Shown here: positions 34,045 to 41,594 of the stretch, in pieces | Layout of the letters: each line of letters opens with the position of its first letter | How positions within the stretch are numbered: the stretch's first letter is position 1 | Source of the DNA: Bacteroidales bacterium UBA6431 | GTDB lineage: Bacteria; Bacteroidota; Bacteroidia; Bacteroidales; UBA932 | Direction: 5' to 3' | NCBI GenBank assembly: GCA_002439095.1 | Contig: DJOT01000010.1 | Coordinates: 8,897 to 72,896 of the forward strand | DNA: 64,000 nt | Made by a program: the position numbers and the translations under genes | Notes under the pieces: generated by a model | Told to the model about the DNA's origin: nothing | Database searches by the model: none | What the model saw: only the letters and a program-made list of their open reading frames with translations

Positions 34045-34908
34045 CTAATTGGCAGGTACATTAACAGGGGCGCCGTTTTGGTTCTGTCCTTGAATCCTCT
34101 GGCTTTCAAGGTTGTACTGGTTCTGCTGATTCTGGTACTGCATGTCCCTCTGATGTTGGCGATCGAGATTCTGTTGCTGCATCTCATTCTGACGCTGCTG
34201 CTGTTGCTCGCCAAGAGACATACGGTTATTCTGCGCATCAAGAGCATCCCAAGCCTGCTGCATATCCTGCTCGAATTTCTTTTCGTTTGCACGGATTCTG
34301 TTGCTCTGCTCCTGCATTACACTGAGGACGCCAGCCCGGTTATAGGTGACACAGACCTCGTATTTATAGCGCTTTGTGTTAGGATTATATAGTTTTCGAG
34401 TGTCCAGAACGGAAGCTCCGTTTACTACGCCTTTAGCTGCGGTCATGACTTGATTCCTTGTGGATTCATCAAGAGCATACTCTGAATTTACGCCGGTCTC
34501 CTGCATATACTGATCAAGGCCGGCCCGAACATATACTTCTATCTTCTCCTGAAGAGCAGCAATCGCCTGAGCTCTGGCTGCATTGAGTGCCATCTGCTCA
34601 TTGCCCGACTCCGCCTGGCCATAAGCTCGTATCTCATTTGTGCCTAACGCAAGAGACAACTCCTCTATCGGAGACTTGCGAACTTCTACAAATCCTGCAG
34701 CATCGGCTCCAGCCTGGGACTGATACTGCTGCTGATACTGAGGAGCCTGCCCTTGATATATGCCCTGTTGGGCTTGCTGATAATATCCAGATTGGGGCTG
34801 ATAGCCACCATAGTCAGGATATCGCTGCTGTTGTGCTTTCTTTGCAGAGCCACAAGACACCAGTACAAATGCCATACTGGCCAACAATAATTTCGTCTGT
34901 TTTTTCAT
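34045..34908 (-). CDS. LPP20-family lipoprotein with Gln/Tyr-rich tails
   Basis: A 287-residue lipoprotein (MKKQTKLLLASMAFVLVSC; Cys 19). A Tyr/Gln-rich low-complexity segment follows (residues 25-65), then the LPP20 core (IRAYGQAESGNEQMALNAARAQAIAALQEKI), then a Gln-rich C-terminal third (QQQQRQNEMQQQN). The low-complexity ends could mediate assembly on the cell surface; that is inference. It is the first gene of the 25122-34908 operon; a weak TATTTTAA-type promoter may lie about 40 nt upstream. Confidence 0.65.
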   Translation of the reverse strand: MKKQTKLLLASMAFVLVSCGSAKKAQQQRYPDYGGYQPQSGYYQQAQQGIYQGQAPQYQQQYQSQAGADAAGFVEVRKSPIEELSLALGTNEIRAYGQAESGNEQMALNAARAQAIAALQEKIEVYVRAGLDQYMQETGVNSEYALDESTRNQVMTAAKGVVNGASVLDTRKLYNPNTKRYKYEVCVTYNRAGVLSVMQEQSNRIRANEKKFEQDMQQAWDALDAQNNRMSLGEQQQQRQNEMQQQNLDRQHQRDMQYQNQQNQYNLESQRIQGQNQNGAPVNVPAN

Positions 34909-35499
34909 ATCTTCACTTAATAAGAATCTTTAAGTTTTTCTGTTTAAAATACATAGTTTCAACTCGGACAATAGCATTATACCTCATTTGACTCGCAGAC
35001 ACCAAGCCTCAGCGAGCCGTCAAGGTTACGCATCAAAGTGAAATCAATATCTGGTCTTCCATTCCAACGGTCTATCCCCATCGGACCCCTCGACGGGACT
35101 TTAAAGTTGTCTAAAAAACAAAGGTGTGGAGCCGGTTTCGTGACTTCCACTGAACGTTCTGGACTGACGCAACAAGAAAGAAACAATCGTACTCCACGCC
35201 CGACCGATATGGAGTACGCCGTGGCTAGAATGCCACAGGTCTGCATAATCAGAAACAGGCGGAGTGCTTACGACCGAACCTCTTGTTTTTGTGAAAATTG
35301 TCCAGATTTTCAGTGAGGCAGGCGAAAAAACACCTTCGCTTTATGTAAAGATTCCACACGGAATCAACCCCAAATATAGCAAATAAAAATATTTTCCCAA
35401 ATCTTGTTTGGTAAAACTATCCAGAGATGCTGTGAAGAAGGTCAGTTACACGACCTCAAAAGTGTCAACCATTCTCGGGGAAAGCGATGCCCGACGTGC

Positions 35500-35614
35500 A
35501 GGTTGGGGTATTTTTGAGGATTTCCACCCTTACCTTTGAGTTCCACCCCTTCTGGACAGGCCTCTGAGCCCGGCGTGCAGGTTGGGGTATTTACGGCACT
35601 TTTTACCCCTACCT
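35500..35614. repeat. Paired 36-nt AGGT...ACCT palindromic element, copy 2
   Basis: Units at 35500-35535 and 35579-35614, 43 nt apart. The first unit and its flank (35498-35570) are identical to 24755-24827 over 73 bp; the second differs from 24841-24876 at one base (A for C in the loop). The copy is followed by CTCCGGAAAGCCGCTGGA, which recurs near 37276. Confidence 0.85.
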
Positions 35615-35677
35615 CCGGAAAGCCGCTGGACGCAGTACTTGCGACCTTCTCCACAATAGCGCAGATAGTAATATTTT

Positions 35678-35730
35678 GTACAGAAAAACGAATGATTGTC
35701 GTTTTACTGTACGGAATATCGCTATATTTG
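35678..35730 (+). promoter_or_regulatory. abiE operator palindrome and promoter
   Basis: GTACAGAAAAACGA (35678-35691) and TCGTTTTACTGTAC (35699-35712) form an inverted repeat matching at 13 of 14 positions around a 7-nt spacer. The -7 element TATATTTG follows at 35723-35730, so the palindrome covers the -33 region. AbiEi antitoxins are known to autorepress by binding inverted repeats in front of their operon, so this is the likely operator. The abiEi ATG is 20 nt downstream. Confidence 0.7.
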
Positions 35731-35750
35731 TAGTCAAATTAAGATTATTG

Positions 35751-36386
35751 ATGGAGCTATTGCAGAAAATAGGCGCAGTGCCGTTTGACATCAATGTCCT
35801 CCAGTCTGCCTATCCGAGCTGCAGGCAGATTACGGACAAGGCCAGAAGGCTTGAGGCGGAAGGGCGCATTATCAGACTGAAGAAAGGTTTGTATGTGGCT
35901 GGCGCAAATGGCGGCGAATTGTCCCGTGAATTGGTGGCCAATCATTTATATGGCCCGTCCTATGTCTCGATGAGCTGGGCTCTCAGATGGTACGGGCTGA
36001 TTCCGGAACGCGTGGATCTCATTCAATCCGTCACGACAAAGCATTCACGGGATTTCAGCAACGCTCTGGGGACTTTTCATTACCAGAATTGCGCGGCCAA
36101 CTATTTTCCGATAGGGATAACAATCAAGGGAGAACCGGACTGTCGTTATCTCATAGCGTCTCCGGAAAAAGCCCTGTGCGACTTTATCTGCTTCAACAAG
36201 GTGACATTGCGCTTTATGAAAGACGTCAGGATCTTTCTTGAGGAAGATATCCGGTTTGACACTGATGCGATTCCTGACCTTGATCTGCGGATCATTGAGC
36301 AATGCTCAGCGCTGGGACGCAAATCCGGTTCGTTATCTGCACTCCTGAACTATCTGAAAACTCAACAAAAACAGGAATATATATGA
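35751..36386 (+). CDS. abiEi: AbiEi-family antitoxin (type IV TA)
   Basis: A 211-residue protein. The N-terminal winged helix (residues 1-60) contains VLQSAYPSCRQITDKARRLEAEGRIIRLKKGLYV, the AbiEi antitoxin wHTH with its RLKKGLY end. The rest fits the AbiEi C-terminal domain (YGPSYVSMSWALRWYGLIPE, YLIASPEKALCD). In the AbiE system the antitoxin represses the operon and counteracts the AbiEii toxin without binding it directly. ATG 35751 is chosen; the longer frame would start inside the operator. The toxin gene overlaps by 4 nt. Confidence 0.85.
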   Translation: MELLQKIGAVPFDINVLQSAYPSCRQITDKARRLEAEGRIIRLKKGLYVAGANGGELSRELVANHLYGPSYVSMSWALRWYGLIPERVDLIQSVTTKHSRDFSNALGTFHYQNCAANYFPIGITIKGEPDCRYLIASPEKALCDFICFNKVTLRFMKDVRIFLEEDIRFDTDAIPDLDLRIIEQCSALGRKSGSLSALLNYLKTQQKQEYI

Positions 36387-37264
36387 GCGAGATCTTCGAT
36401 TCCATGCTTTCCGCATATCAGATACGCACATCTGATGACAAGCGGAACGCCGTCTATGAAGTTATGCAGCAGGTGATTCTCGCCGGTCTGTATCGTGGAG
36501 GCTTCTTTAAGGAGGCCGCATTTTATGGTGGCACTTGCCTGAGGATATTCCATGGGCTGAAAAGATTCTCGGAGGATATGGATTTCTCTCTCTTGAAAAA
36601 AGATCCGGAATTCAATCTGGAAAAATATTTCCCCGCCATAATAGAGGAATGCCGAAGCCTGGGGCGTGAGGTCAGCATCACGAAGAAAGACAAAAGGAAC
36701 TTCGGGAAGGTCGAGTCGGCATTCCTGAAGGACAATACCGATGTGTACAACATATCCTTCCAGACAGAGCAATCCCTTAAAATCAAGATCGAGGTGGACA
36801 CGCAGCCTCCACTTGGCTTTCAGACGGAGCAGAGACTGCTGATGACCCCTTTCTCGTTCATGGCCAGATGCTTCACCCTTCCTGGTCTTTATGCCGGAAA
36901 GATGCACGCATTTACATTCAGGCAATGGAAGAATCGGGTCAAGGGACGCGACTGGTATGATTTCGAATGGTATGTCAGGAACCGGGTTCCGCTGAACTTC
37001 GGGCATCTTCAGACCCGGACCAAGGAGTTCAATGGCATTGACTTGACTAAGGAATCATTCTTGGAGATGCTCAAAGGACGCATCTGTGCGGCAGACATAT
37101 CTGCAGTAAAACAGGATGTCCTTCCATATATTGTCGACAAAAGGGAACTGGAAATATGGTCAAATGACTATTTCCTCCAGTTGGCTGATATGATACGGTT
37201 TGAGAATGATGGTGCTGGCCAAGGTTCCATCGAAGCCGGCAGAGAAGAACTCCGCAAGGGCTGA
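36383..37264 (+). CDS. abiEii: AbiEii-family nucleotidyltransferase toxin
   Basis: A 293-residue protein of the AbiEii/AbiGii group. The nucleotidyltransferase motif is seen as FYGGTCLRIFHGLKRFSEDMDFSLL (GGT...SxDxD), with a further acidic strand IKIEVDTQPP and the conserved FARCFTLPGLYAGKMHAF-like region. The toxin transfers nucleotides and stops growth, giving phage abortive infection in studied homologues. ATG 36383 overlaps the antitoxin stop (ATGA). The family sometimes works only in plasmid or island maintenance. Confidence 0.85.
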   Translation: MSEIFDSMLSAYQIRTSDDKRNAVYEVMQQVILAGLYRGGFFKEAAFYGGTCLRIFHGLKRFSEDMDFSLLKKDPEFNLEKYFPAIIEECRSLGREVSITKKDKRNFGKVESAFLKDNTDVYNISFQTEQSLKIKIEVDTQPPLGFQTEQRLLMTPFSFMARCFTLPGLYAGKMHAFTFRQWKNRVKGRDWYDFEWYVRNRVPLNFGHLQTRTKEFNGIDLTKESFLEMLKGRICAADISAVKQDVLPYIVDKRELEIWSNDYFLQLADMIRFENDGAGQGSIEAGREELRKG

Positions 37265-37322
37265 CAGGAGCCTTCCTCCGGAAAGCCGCTGGAAGCCGCT
37301 GATCCTTGCGCCATGCAGAGCA

Positions 37323-37347
37323 TTTCGTACAGCACGAGGGCGATTTC
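37323..37347. repeat. GTACAG-type repeat fragment
   Basis: TTTCGTACAGCACGAGGGCG and five further bases match 24915-24939 with one change. It is preceded at about 37276 by the CTCCGGAAAGCCGCTGGA flank also seen after copy 2 of the paired palindromes. It looks like the decayed right part of the same composite element, without the two 36-nt units. Confidence 0.6.
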
Positions 37348-37389
37348 GGCGGGGCGGAGATTTATGGCGCAACATGTTGGCAAAATGTG

Positions 37390-37397
37390 TATATTTG
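37390..37397 (+). promoter_or_regulatory. Promoter -7 element of the first DUF4143 ATPase gene
   Basis: TATATTTG, 44 nt upstream of ATG 37442. It is framed by two copies of the self-complementary octamer AACATGTT (about 37371 and 37402), a possible regulator site. No good -33 TTTG is seen. Confidence 0.5.
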
Positions 37398-37441
37398 CAC
37401 AAAACATGTTTGATAAATGTGACAAAAGCACAGTTTAGCCA

Positions 37442-38761
37442 ATGAATATAAGAATTGAACGTGATATCATGAAGGACTTGCTCCGGTGGAAGCAAAGGCC
37501 CGACCACAAGCCCCTCATAATCCGCGGAGCCCGCCAGATCGGCAAAACATGGGTCATGCGAAGGTTCGGAGAGAAGTACTTCGACCATGTGGCCTATTTC
37601 AACTTTGACTCTTCAGAGGAACTGTGCCGGGAATTTGAGAATACAAAGGATCCCAAACGGCTAATTGACATTCTCCGGCTTTACACGGACTGCCCGATCG
37701 AGCCCGGGCAGACATTGATGATCTTCGATGAGATACAGCAGAGCAACAAGGCACTGAATTCTCTGAAATATTTCTGCGAGGAAGCCCCGGATTATCACAT
37801 ACTTGCTGCAGGCTCTCTTTTGGGGGTGTCTTTGTCAAAAGGAGACTCGTTCCCTGTCGGGAAGGTCGATTTTCTGAGAATGTATCCCGTGACTTTCAAG
37901 GAGTTTCTCAATGCGGATGACCATCAAATGTACGAATATGTTGAAAGCCTTTCCGAAATAGCCCCGCTCCCGGAAATTGTCATGAACAGACTTGCCGAAT
38001 CGTACCGTAGATACCAGACGTGCGGAGGGATGCCGACGGCTGTGGTTGCGATGCTTGGCAAGCGCGGCATAAAAGAGATTGAAGAGATACAGACCTCGAT
38101 ATTGACCGCCTATACTCTTGACTTCGCTAAACATGCACCAGGGAAAGACATCCCTCGCATCTCCGCCATCTGGAACTCCATCCCGTCACAGCTGGCCAAG
38201 GAAAACAGGAAATTCGTCTATAAGCTCGTCAAAGACGGGGCACGGGGGAGGGAATATGAGGACGCGCTTCTGTGGCTGGAACATGCAGGCATGATCTACA
38301 GAGTGTTCTGTTCGTCAAAGCCGCATTTGCCGCTGAGTGCCTATGATGACCTGTCAGCATTCAAGGTATACCTTTGCGACTGTGGGCTTTTGAGGCGGAT
38401 GGCACAGCTTCCGGCCGAGATGCTCTGGACAGAGAATCCCCTTTATGTAGAATTCAAGGGAGCTATGGCGGAGAATATGGTATTGCAGTCCCTTGTCCCG
38501 CAGTTTGAAGTGATGCCGAGGTACTGGACATCGGAAGCGACCGCAGAGGTGGACTTCCTGCTGCAGAACGGAGCCTCGATCATTCCAGTCGAAGTGAAGT
38601 CCGGGACACGGCTCGGCGGCAAGAGCCTTGCTCTCTACATCAACCGCTTCGGGGTGAGCACCGCTTTGAGATTCTCCATGAACAATCTGAAACGTGACGG
38701 GGCCATCCTGAACATCCCACTACCGCTCGCCGACTGGACGGCAAAGCTTCTGACATTGTAA
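37442..38761 (+). CDS. AAA ATPase with DUF4143 domain
   Basis: A 439-residue protein. The N-terminal AAA_14-type ATPase shows Walker A RGARQIGKTWVMR (around residue 30) and Walker B TLMIFDEIQQS; the C-terminal DUF4143 part includes a PD-(D/E)XK-like core (AEVDFLLQNGASIIPVEVKSG). Families with this build are widespread and unassigned; nuclease activity is predicted only. It is a paralogue of 41595-42893, which has the same layout. It follows the abiE genes. Confidence 0.85.
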   Translation: MNIRIERDIMKDLLRWKQRPDHKPLIIRGARQIGKTWVMRRFGEKYFDHVAYFNFDSSEELCREFENTKDPKRLIDILRLYTDCPIEPGQTLMIFDEIQQSNKALNSLKYFCEEAPDYHILAAGSLLGVSLSKGDSFPVGKVDFLRMYPVTFKEFLNADDHQMYEYVESLSEIAPLPEIVMNRLAESYRRYQTCGGMPTAVVAMLGKRGIKEIEEIQTSILTAYTLDFAKHAPGKDIPRISAIWNSIPSQLAKENRKFVYKLVKDGARGREYEDALLWLEHAGMIYRVFCSSKPHLPLSAYDDLSAFKVYLCDCGLLRRMAQLPAEMLWTENPLYVEFKGAMAENMVLQSLVPQFEVMPRYWTSEATAEVDFLLQNGASIIPVEVKSGTRLGGKSLALYINRFGVSTALRFSMNNLKRDGAILNIPLPLADWTAKLLTL

Positions 38762-38786
38762 GAACTTTTTCGGCCAGGAAAGGCTC

Positions 38787-41432
38787 TCAGCACTTGCACG
38801 CCGCCACTTTCCTGATGGCCCTGACGAGCTCCCCGATCAGCATGACGGCGGATGTCACCACGATGATTTTCAGAAGGTCGTCAAACTCCAGCGGCTCGAC
38901 ATTGAAGAATGCGCCTCCAAGATAAACTATGACTACCTGCCCGAGGAGTATCACCGCGAGTATCAGCAGAAAACCTCTGCAACCCTTGAAATTCCAGGCG
39001 CTTCTGTCTGTACCGTAAGCTTTTGCGTTGAAAAGGTTCCAGAACTGGAGGAAGACGAAAGTCGTGAAAAACAGTCCGGACTCGTATCTGGAGATGCCGT
39101 TGTAAGCACCGAGTTCTATCCCGCGGATACCCGGACGTATGTCCGCGTGCTCCATGACATAAGTGAAGCCGACCATGAGCAGGCAGAAAAGGCCGCCGGT
39201 GATGATGATGTGCCACAGCAGGTCGTGGTCGATGATGAATTGAGACCTGTCCCTCGGCCTGTTCTTCATCAGCTCCCTCTCGGGCGGGAGAGATGCGAGG
39301 GCCATGGCGGCGAAGGTGTCCATGATCAGGTTTATCCACAGCATCTGTGTGACCGTGAGCGGCGACTGCACACCCATGAACGCGCCGCAGAGCACGATGA
39401 GGCAGGCCGATACATTGACCGTCATCTGGAAAAGGATGAAACGCTGTATGTTTCTGTACAGAGATCTTCCCCAGAGGACCGCCCTCCCGATACTGGTGAA
39501 AGAGTTGTCGATGATCGTGATGTCGCTGGCTTCTTTCGCCACCGAGGTGCCGTCCCCCATGGAAAGCCCGACATGGGCTGCGTTCAGCGCGGGGGCGTCA
39601 TTTGTCCCGTCACCGGTCACCGCCACCACATTCCCCGTGGCCTGCAGGGCCTTTACAAGCCTCTCTTTATCGGTTGGCCGCGCTCTCGCGATGATTTTAA
39701 GGCCGTCTGCGACCTGCCTCAGTTCTTCGTCCGTCAGAGAGGCAATCTCAGGACCGGTGATGATGCTTGAACGCGGGCTTCCGTCGGTCCAAATGCCTAT
39801 CTGACGTCCTATCTCCATGGCTGTGCGGGCATTGTCCCCGGTGACGATCTTGACATTGATCCCGGCATCAAGGCATTCCCGGACTGCGGCCGGCACATCT
39901 TCCCTCACCGGATCGGAGATCGCGAACAGGGCTATGAGCCTGAGCCCGGAGACATTGAGTTTCCCATTGTCGATAGCCTCCTCCCCCGCCACAAGGTCCT
40001 TGGTCGCAAGGGCCAGCATCCTCATCCCCCGGTTCTGGCAGTCCTCGGTGTATTTGCTTACGAGGGTCTGTTCCCCTGAGGGTATATCACAATAAGCCCC
40101 CACGATCTCCGGCGCCCCCTTGACAAAAAGCGACAGTTTGCCGCCGGCATCGCGGGTGAGCGTCGCCATGTACTTGTTCTCCGTAGAGAACGGCAGTTCC
40201 TGGACAACCTTCCCGGAAGAGCGCAGCGCGGCATAGTCCACACCCTGCTGCCCGAGCCACAGCAACAACGCCCCCTCGGTAGGGTTCCCGATCACCTCGT
40301 CCCCTTCCACGGAAGCGGTGGAATTTATGGCAATTGACTTGTACAGCAACGCGTTGTCCACATCTTCCGGCTTCCAGAAGTCCGCCACCCTCATCTTGTT
40401 TTGAGTGAGGGTGCCGGTCTTGTCGGTGCAGATGACCGTCACCGCCCCCATCGTCTCGCAGGCGTGCATCTTGCGCACAAGGTTGTTGGTGGCCAACATT
40501 TTACGCATGCTGTACGCCAGACTCAACGTGACCGCCATAGGCAAGCCTTCCGGGACGGCCACGACAACCAGGGTGACAGCTATCATTATGGACTGCAGCA
40601 AATAAGAGAGGAAATCCACCCAGACAAACGGGACGCCATCCAGCGTATGCACGTAGAGGATGATCCTCCCTGCCAGGATGAGGACAGCCAGACCGTAACT
40701 GATCCTGCTTATCCATGTCCCGAGCCTTTCAAGCTGCTCGTTGAGCGGGGTCTTCACACCGTTGTCGATCTGGGCCTGTTTGTAGACCTTGCCGTATTCG
40801 GTGGCATCGCCCACGGCAACGACCCGGCACACGGCGTGCCCTCCCATCACCTTCGTGCCCCGGTAGACCCTGTCTGTAGGATAGGTGGCGTTGGGATCGG
40901 CCTCGGAAGGGTCGGCACTCTTGCGGCATTCCGGCTCGCCGGTAAGCGTAGACTCGTTGATGACAAGTGCCGTGGATTCAAGCAGTTCGGCATCGGCAGG
41001 GACTTCGCAGCCGCTGTCAAGGACAACGATATCGCCAACCACCACGTCTTTTTTGGGAACCCTGGCGTACTTCCCGTCACGGACAACCACGACAAGTTCA
41101 TCATCGTCAACCTGGTTGAGAAGGGAGAACTCCTTGTCCGATTTGAGCTCAAAAATAAAGGCGAGTGTCGTGGAAAGGAGGATGGCCAGCAATATCCCGG
41201 CAGGTTCGAAAAAAGCGTTCCACGAATGTCCGAGGCCCAGATATTCATACAACGATATGCCCAGAGACAATGCTCCCGCGATAATCAGTATGATGATGAG
41301 GGGATCCTTGAATTTTTCGAGGTAACGCTTCCATATAGGCACCTTGCCGGTCGGTGTCAGTATGTTATTCCCGTATTTCTGGCGGCTTTCCAGGACCTGC
41401 TCCGCCGTGAGGCCTTTTATATTATCTGTCAT
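38787..41432 (-). CDS. Calcium-type P-type ATPase
   Basis: An 881-residue P2-type ATPase. The phosphorylation site CTDKTGTLTQNKM, the actuator motif LTGEPE, the M4 ion-site motif VPEGLPMAVTLSLAYS and the hinge VAVTGDGTNDAPAL are all present. The PEGLP motif and overall length fit PMCA-like Ca2+ export, though related pumps move Mn2+ or Na+. ATG 41432 is chosen because the sequence MTDNIKGLTAEQVLESR fits the usual N-terminus; the frame is open 22 codons further. No metal regulator is adjacent. Confidence 0.88.
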   Translation of the reverse strand: MTDNIKGLTAEQVLESRQKYGNNILTPTGKVPIWKRYLEKFKDPLIIILIIAGALSLGISLYEYLGLGHSWNAFFEPAGILLAILLSTTLAFIFELKSDKEFSLLNQVDDDELVVVVRDGKYARVPKKDVVVGDIVVLDSGCEVPADAELLESTALVINESTLTGEPECRKSADPSEADPNATYPTDRVYRGTKVMGGHAVCRVVAVGDATEYGKVYKQAQIDNGVKTPLNEQLERLGTWISRISYGLAVLILAGRIILYVHTLDGVPFVWVDFLSYLLQSIMIAVTLVVVAVPEGLPMAVTLSLAYSMRKMLATNNLVRKMHACETMGAVTVICTDKTGTLTQNKMRVADFWKPEDVDNALLYKSIAINSTASVEGDEVIGNPTEGALLLWLGQQGVDYAALRSSGKVVQELPFSTENKYMATLTRDAGGKLSLFVKGAPEIVGAYCDIPSGEQTLVSKYTEDCQNRGMRMLALATKDLVAGEEAIDNGKLNVSGLRLIALFAISDPVREDVPAAVRECLDAGINVKIVTGDNARTAMEIGRQIGIWTDGSPRSSIITGPEIASLTDEELRQVADGLKIIARARPTDKERLVKALQATGNVVAVTGDGTNDAPALNAAHVGLSMGDGTSVAKEASDITIIDNSFTSIGRAVLWGRSLYRNIQRFILFQMTVNVSACLIVLCGAFMGVQSPLTVTQMLWINLIMDTFAAMALASLPPERELMKNRPRDRSQFIIDHDLLWHIIITGGLFCLLMVGFTYVMEHADIRPGIRGIELGAYNGISRYESGLFFTTFVFLQFWNLFNAKAYGTDRSAWNFKGCRGFLLILAVILLGQVVIVYLGGAFFNVEPLEFDDLLKIIVVTSAVMLIGELVRAIRKVAACKC

Positions 41433-41508
41433 GGCTGTCGCCTTCTGCTTTGTCAATAAAAACGGAGCGAATTTATAAAAGTTCTTGATAATCTGCAAAG
41501 CGCACGAG

Positions 41509-41592
41509 TTGCAAAAAGTTGCAAATCAGGCGATGATTTTCTTGAAAAAAGTTGTAATATTGTGCGGTTAAAACCTGCAAAAAGTTGCAAAA
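41509..41592 (+). repeat. Three 16-bp direct repeats at 33-bp intervals before the second ATPase
   Basis: TTGCAAAAAGTTGCAA at 41509, TTGAAAAAAGTTGTAA at 41542 and CTGCAAAAAGTTGCAA at 41575. Each start is exactly 33 bp from the next. Each repeat itself holds two TTGCAA hexamers 10 bp apart. A TAATATTG sequence at 41555-41562, close to TAnnTTTG, may be the -7 element. The pattern suggests binding sites on one face of the DNA. Confidence 0.7.
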
Positions 41593-41594
41593 TA

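Larger units (their letters stand above)
34909..35750. other. Intergenic region with repeats and the abiE control region
   Basis: 842 nt without a convincing gene. From left to right: the leader of the LPP20 operon (minus), a stretch at about 34977-35320 with open frames on both strands that match nothing I know, a pair of 36-nt units (35500-35614), and the abiE operator and promoter (35678-35730). Confidence 0.6.

Noticed and set aside
24615..35654. Shared peptide GSEACPEGVELKGKGGN in short minus-strand ORFs at both repeat sites
   Set aside because: It arises from the identical 73-bp non-coding repeat. The frames lack conserved ends and would include hairpins.
40401..41459. 352-codon plus-strand ORF opposite the P-type ATPase
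   Set aside because: Shadow of the high-GC ATPase gene; the other strand carries all P-type motifs.
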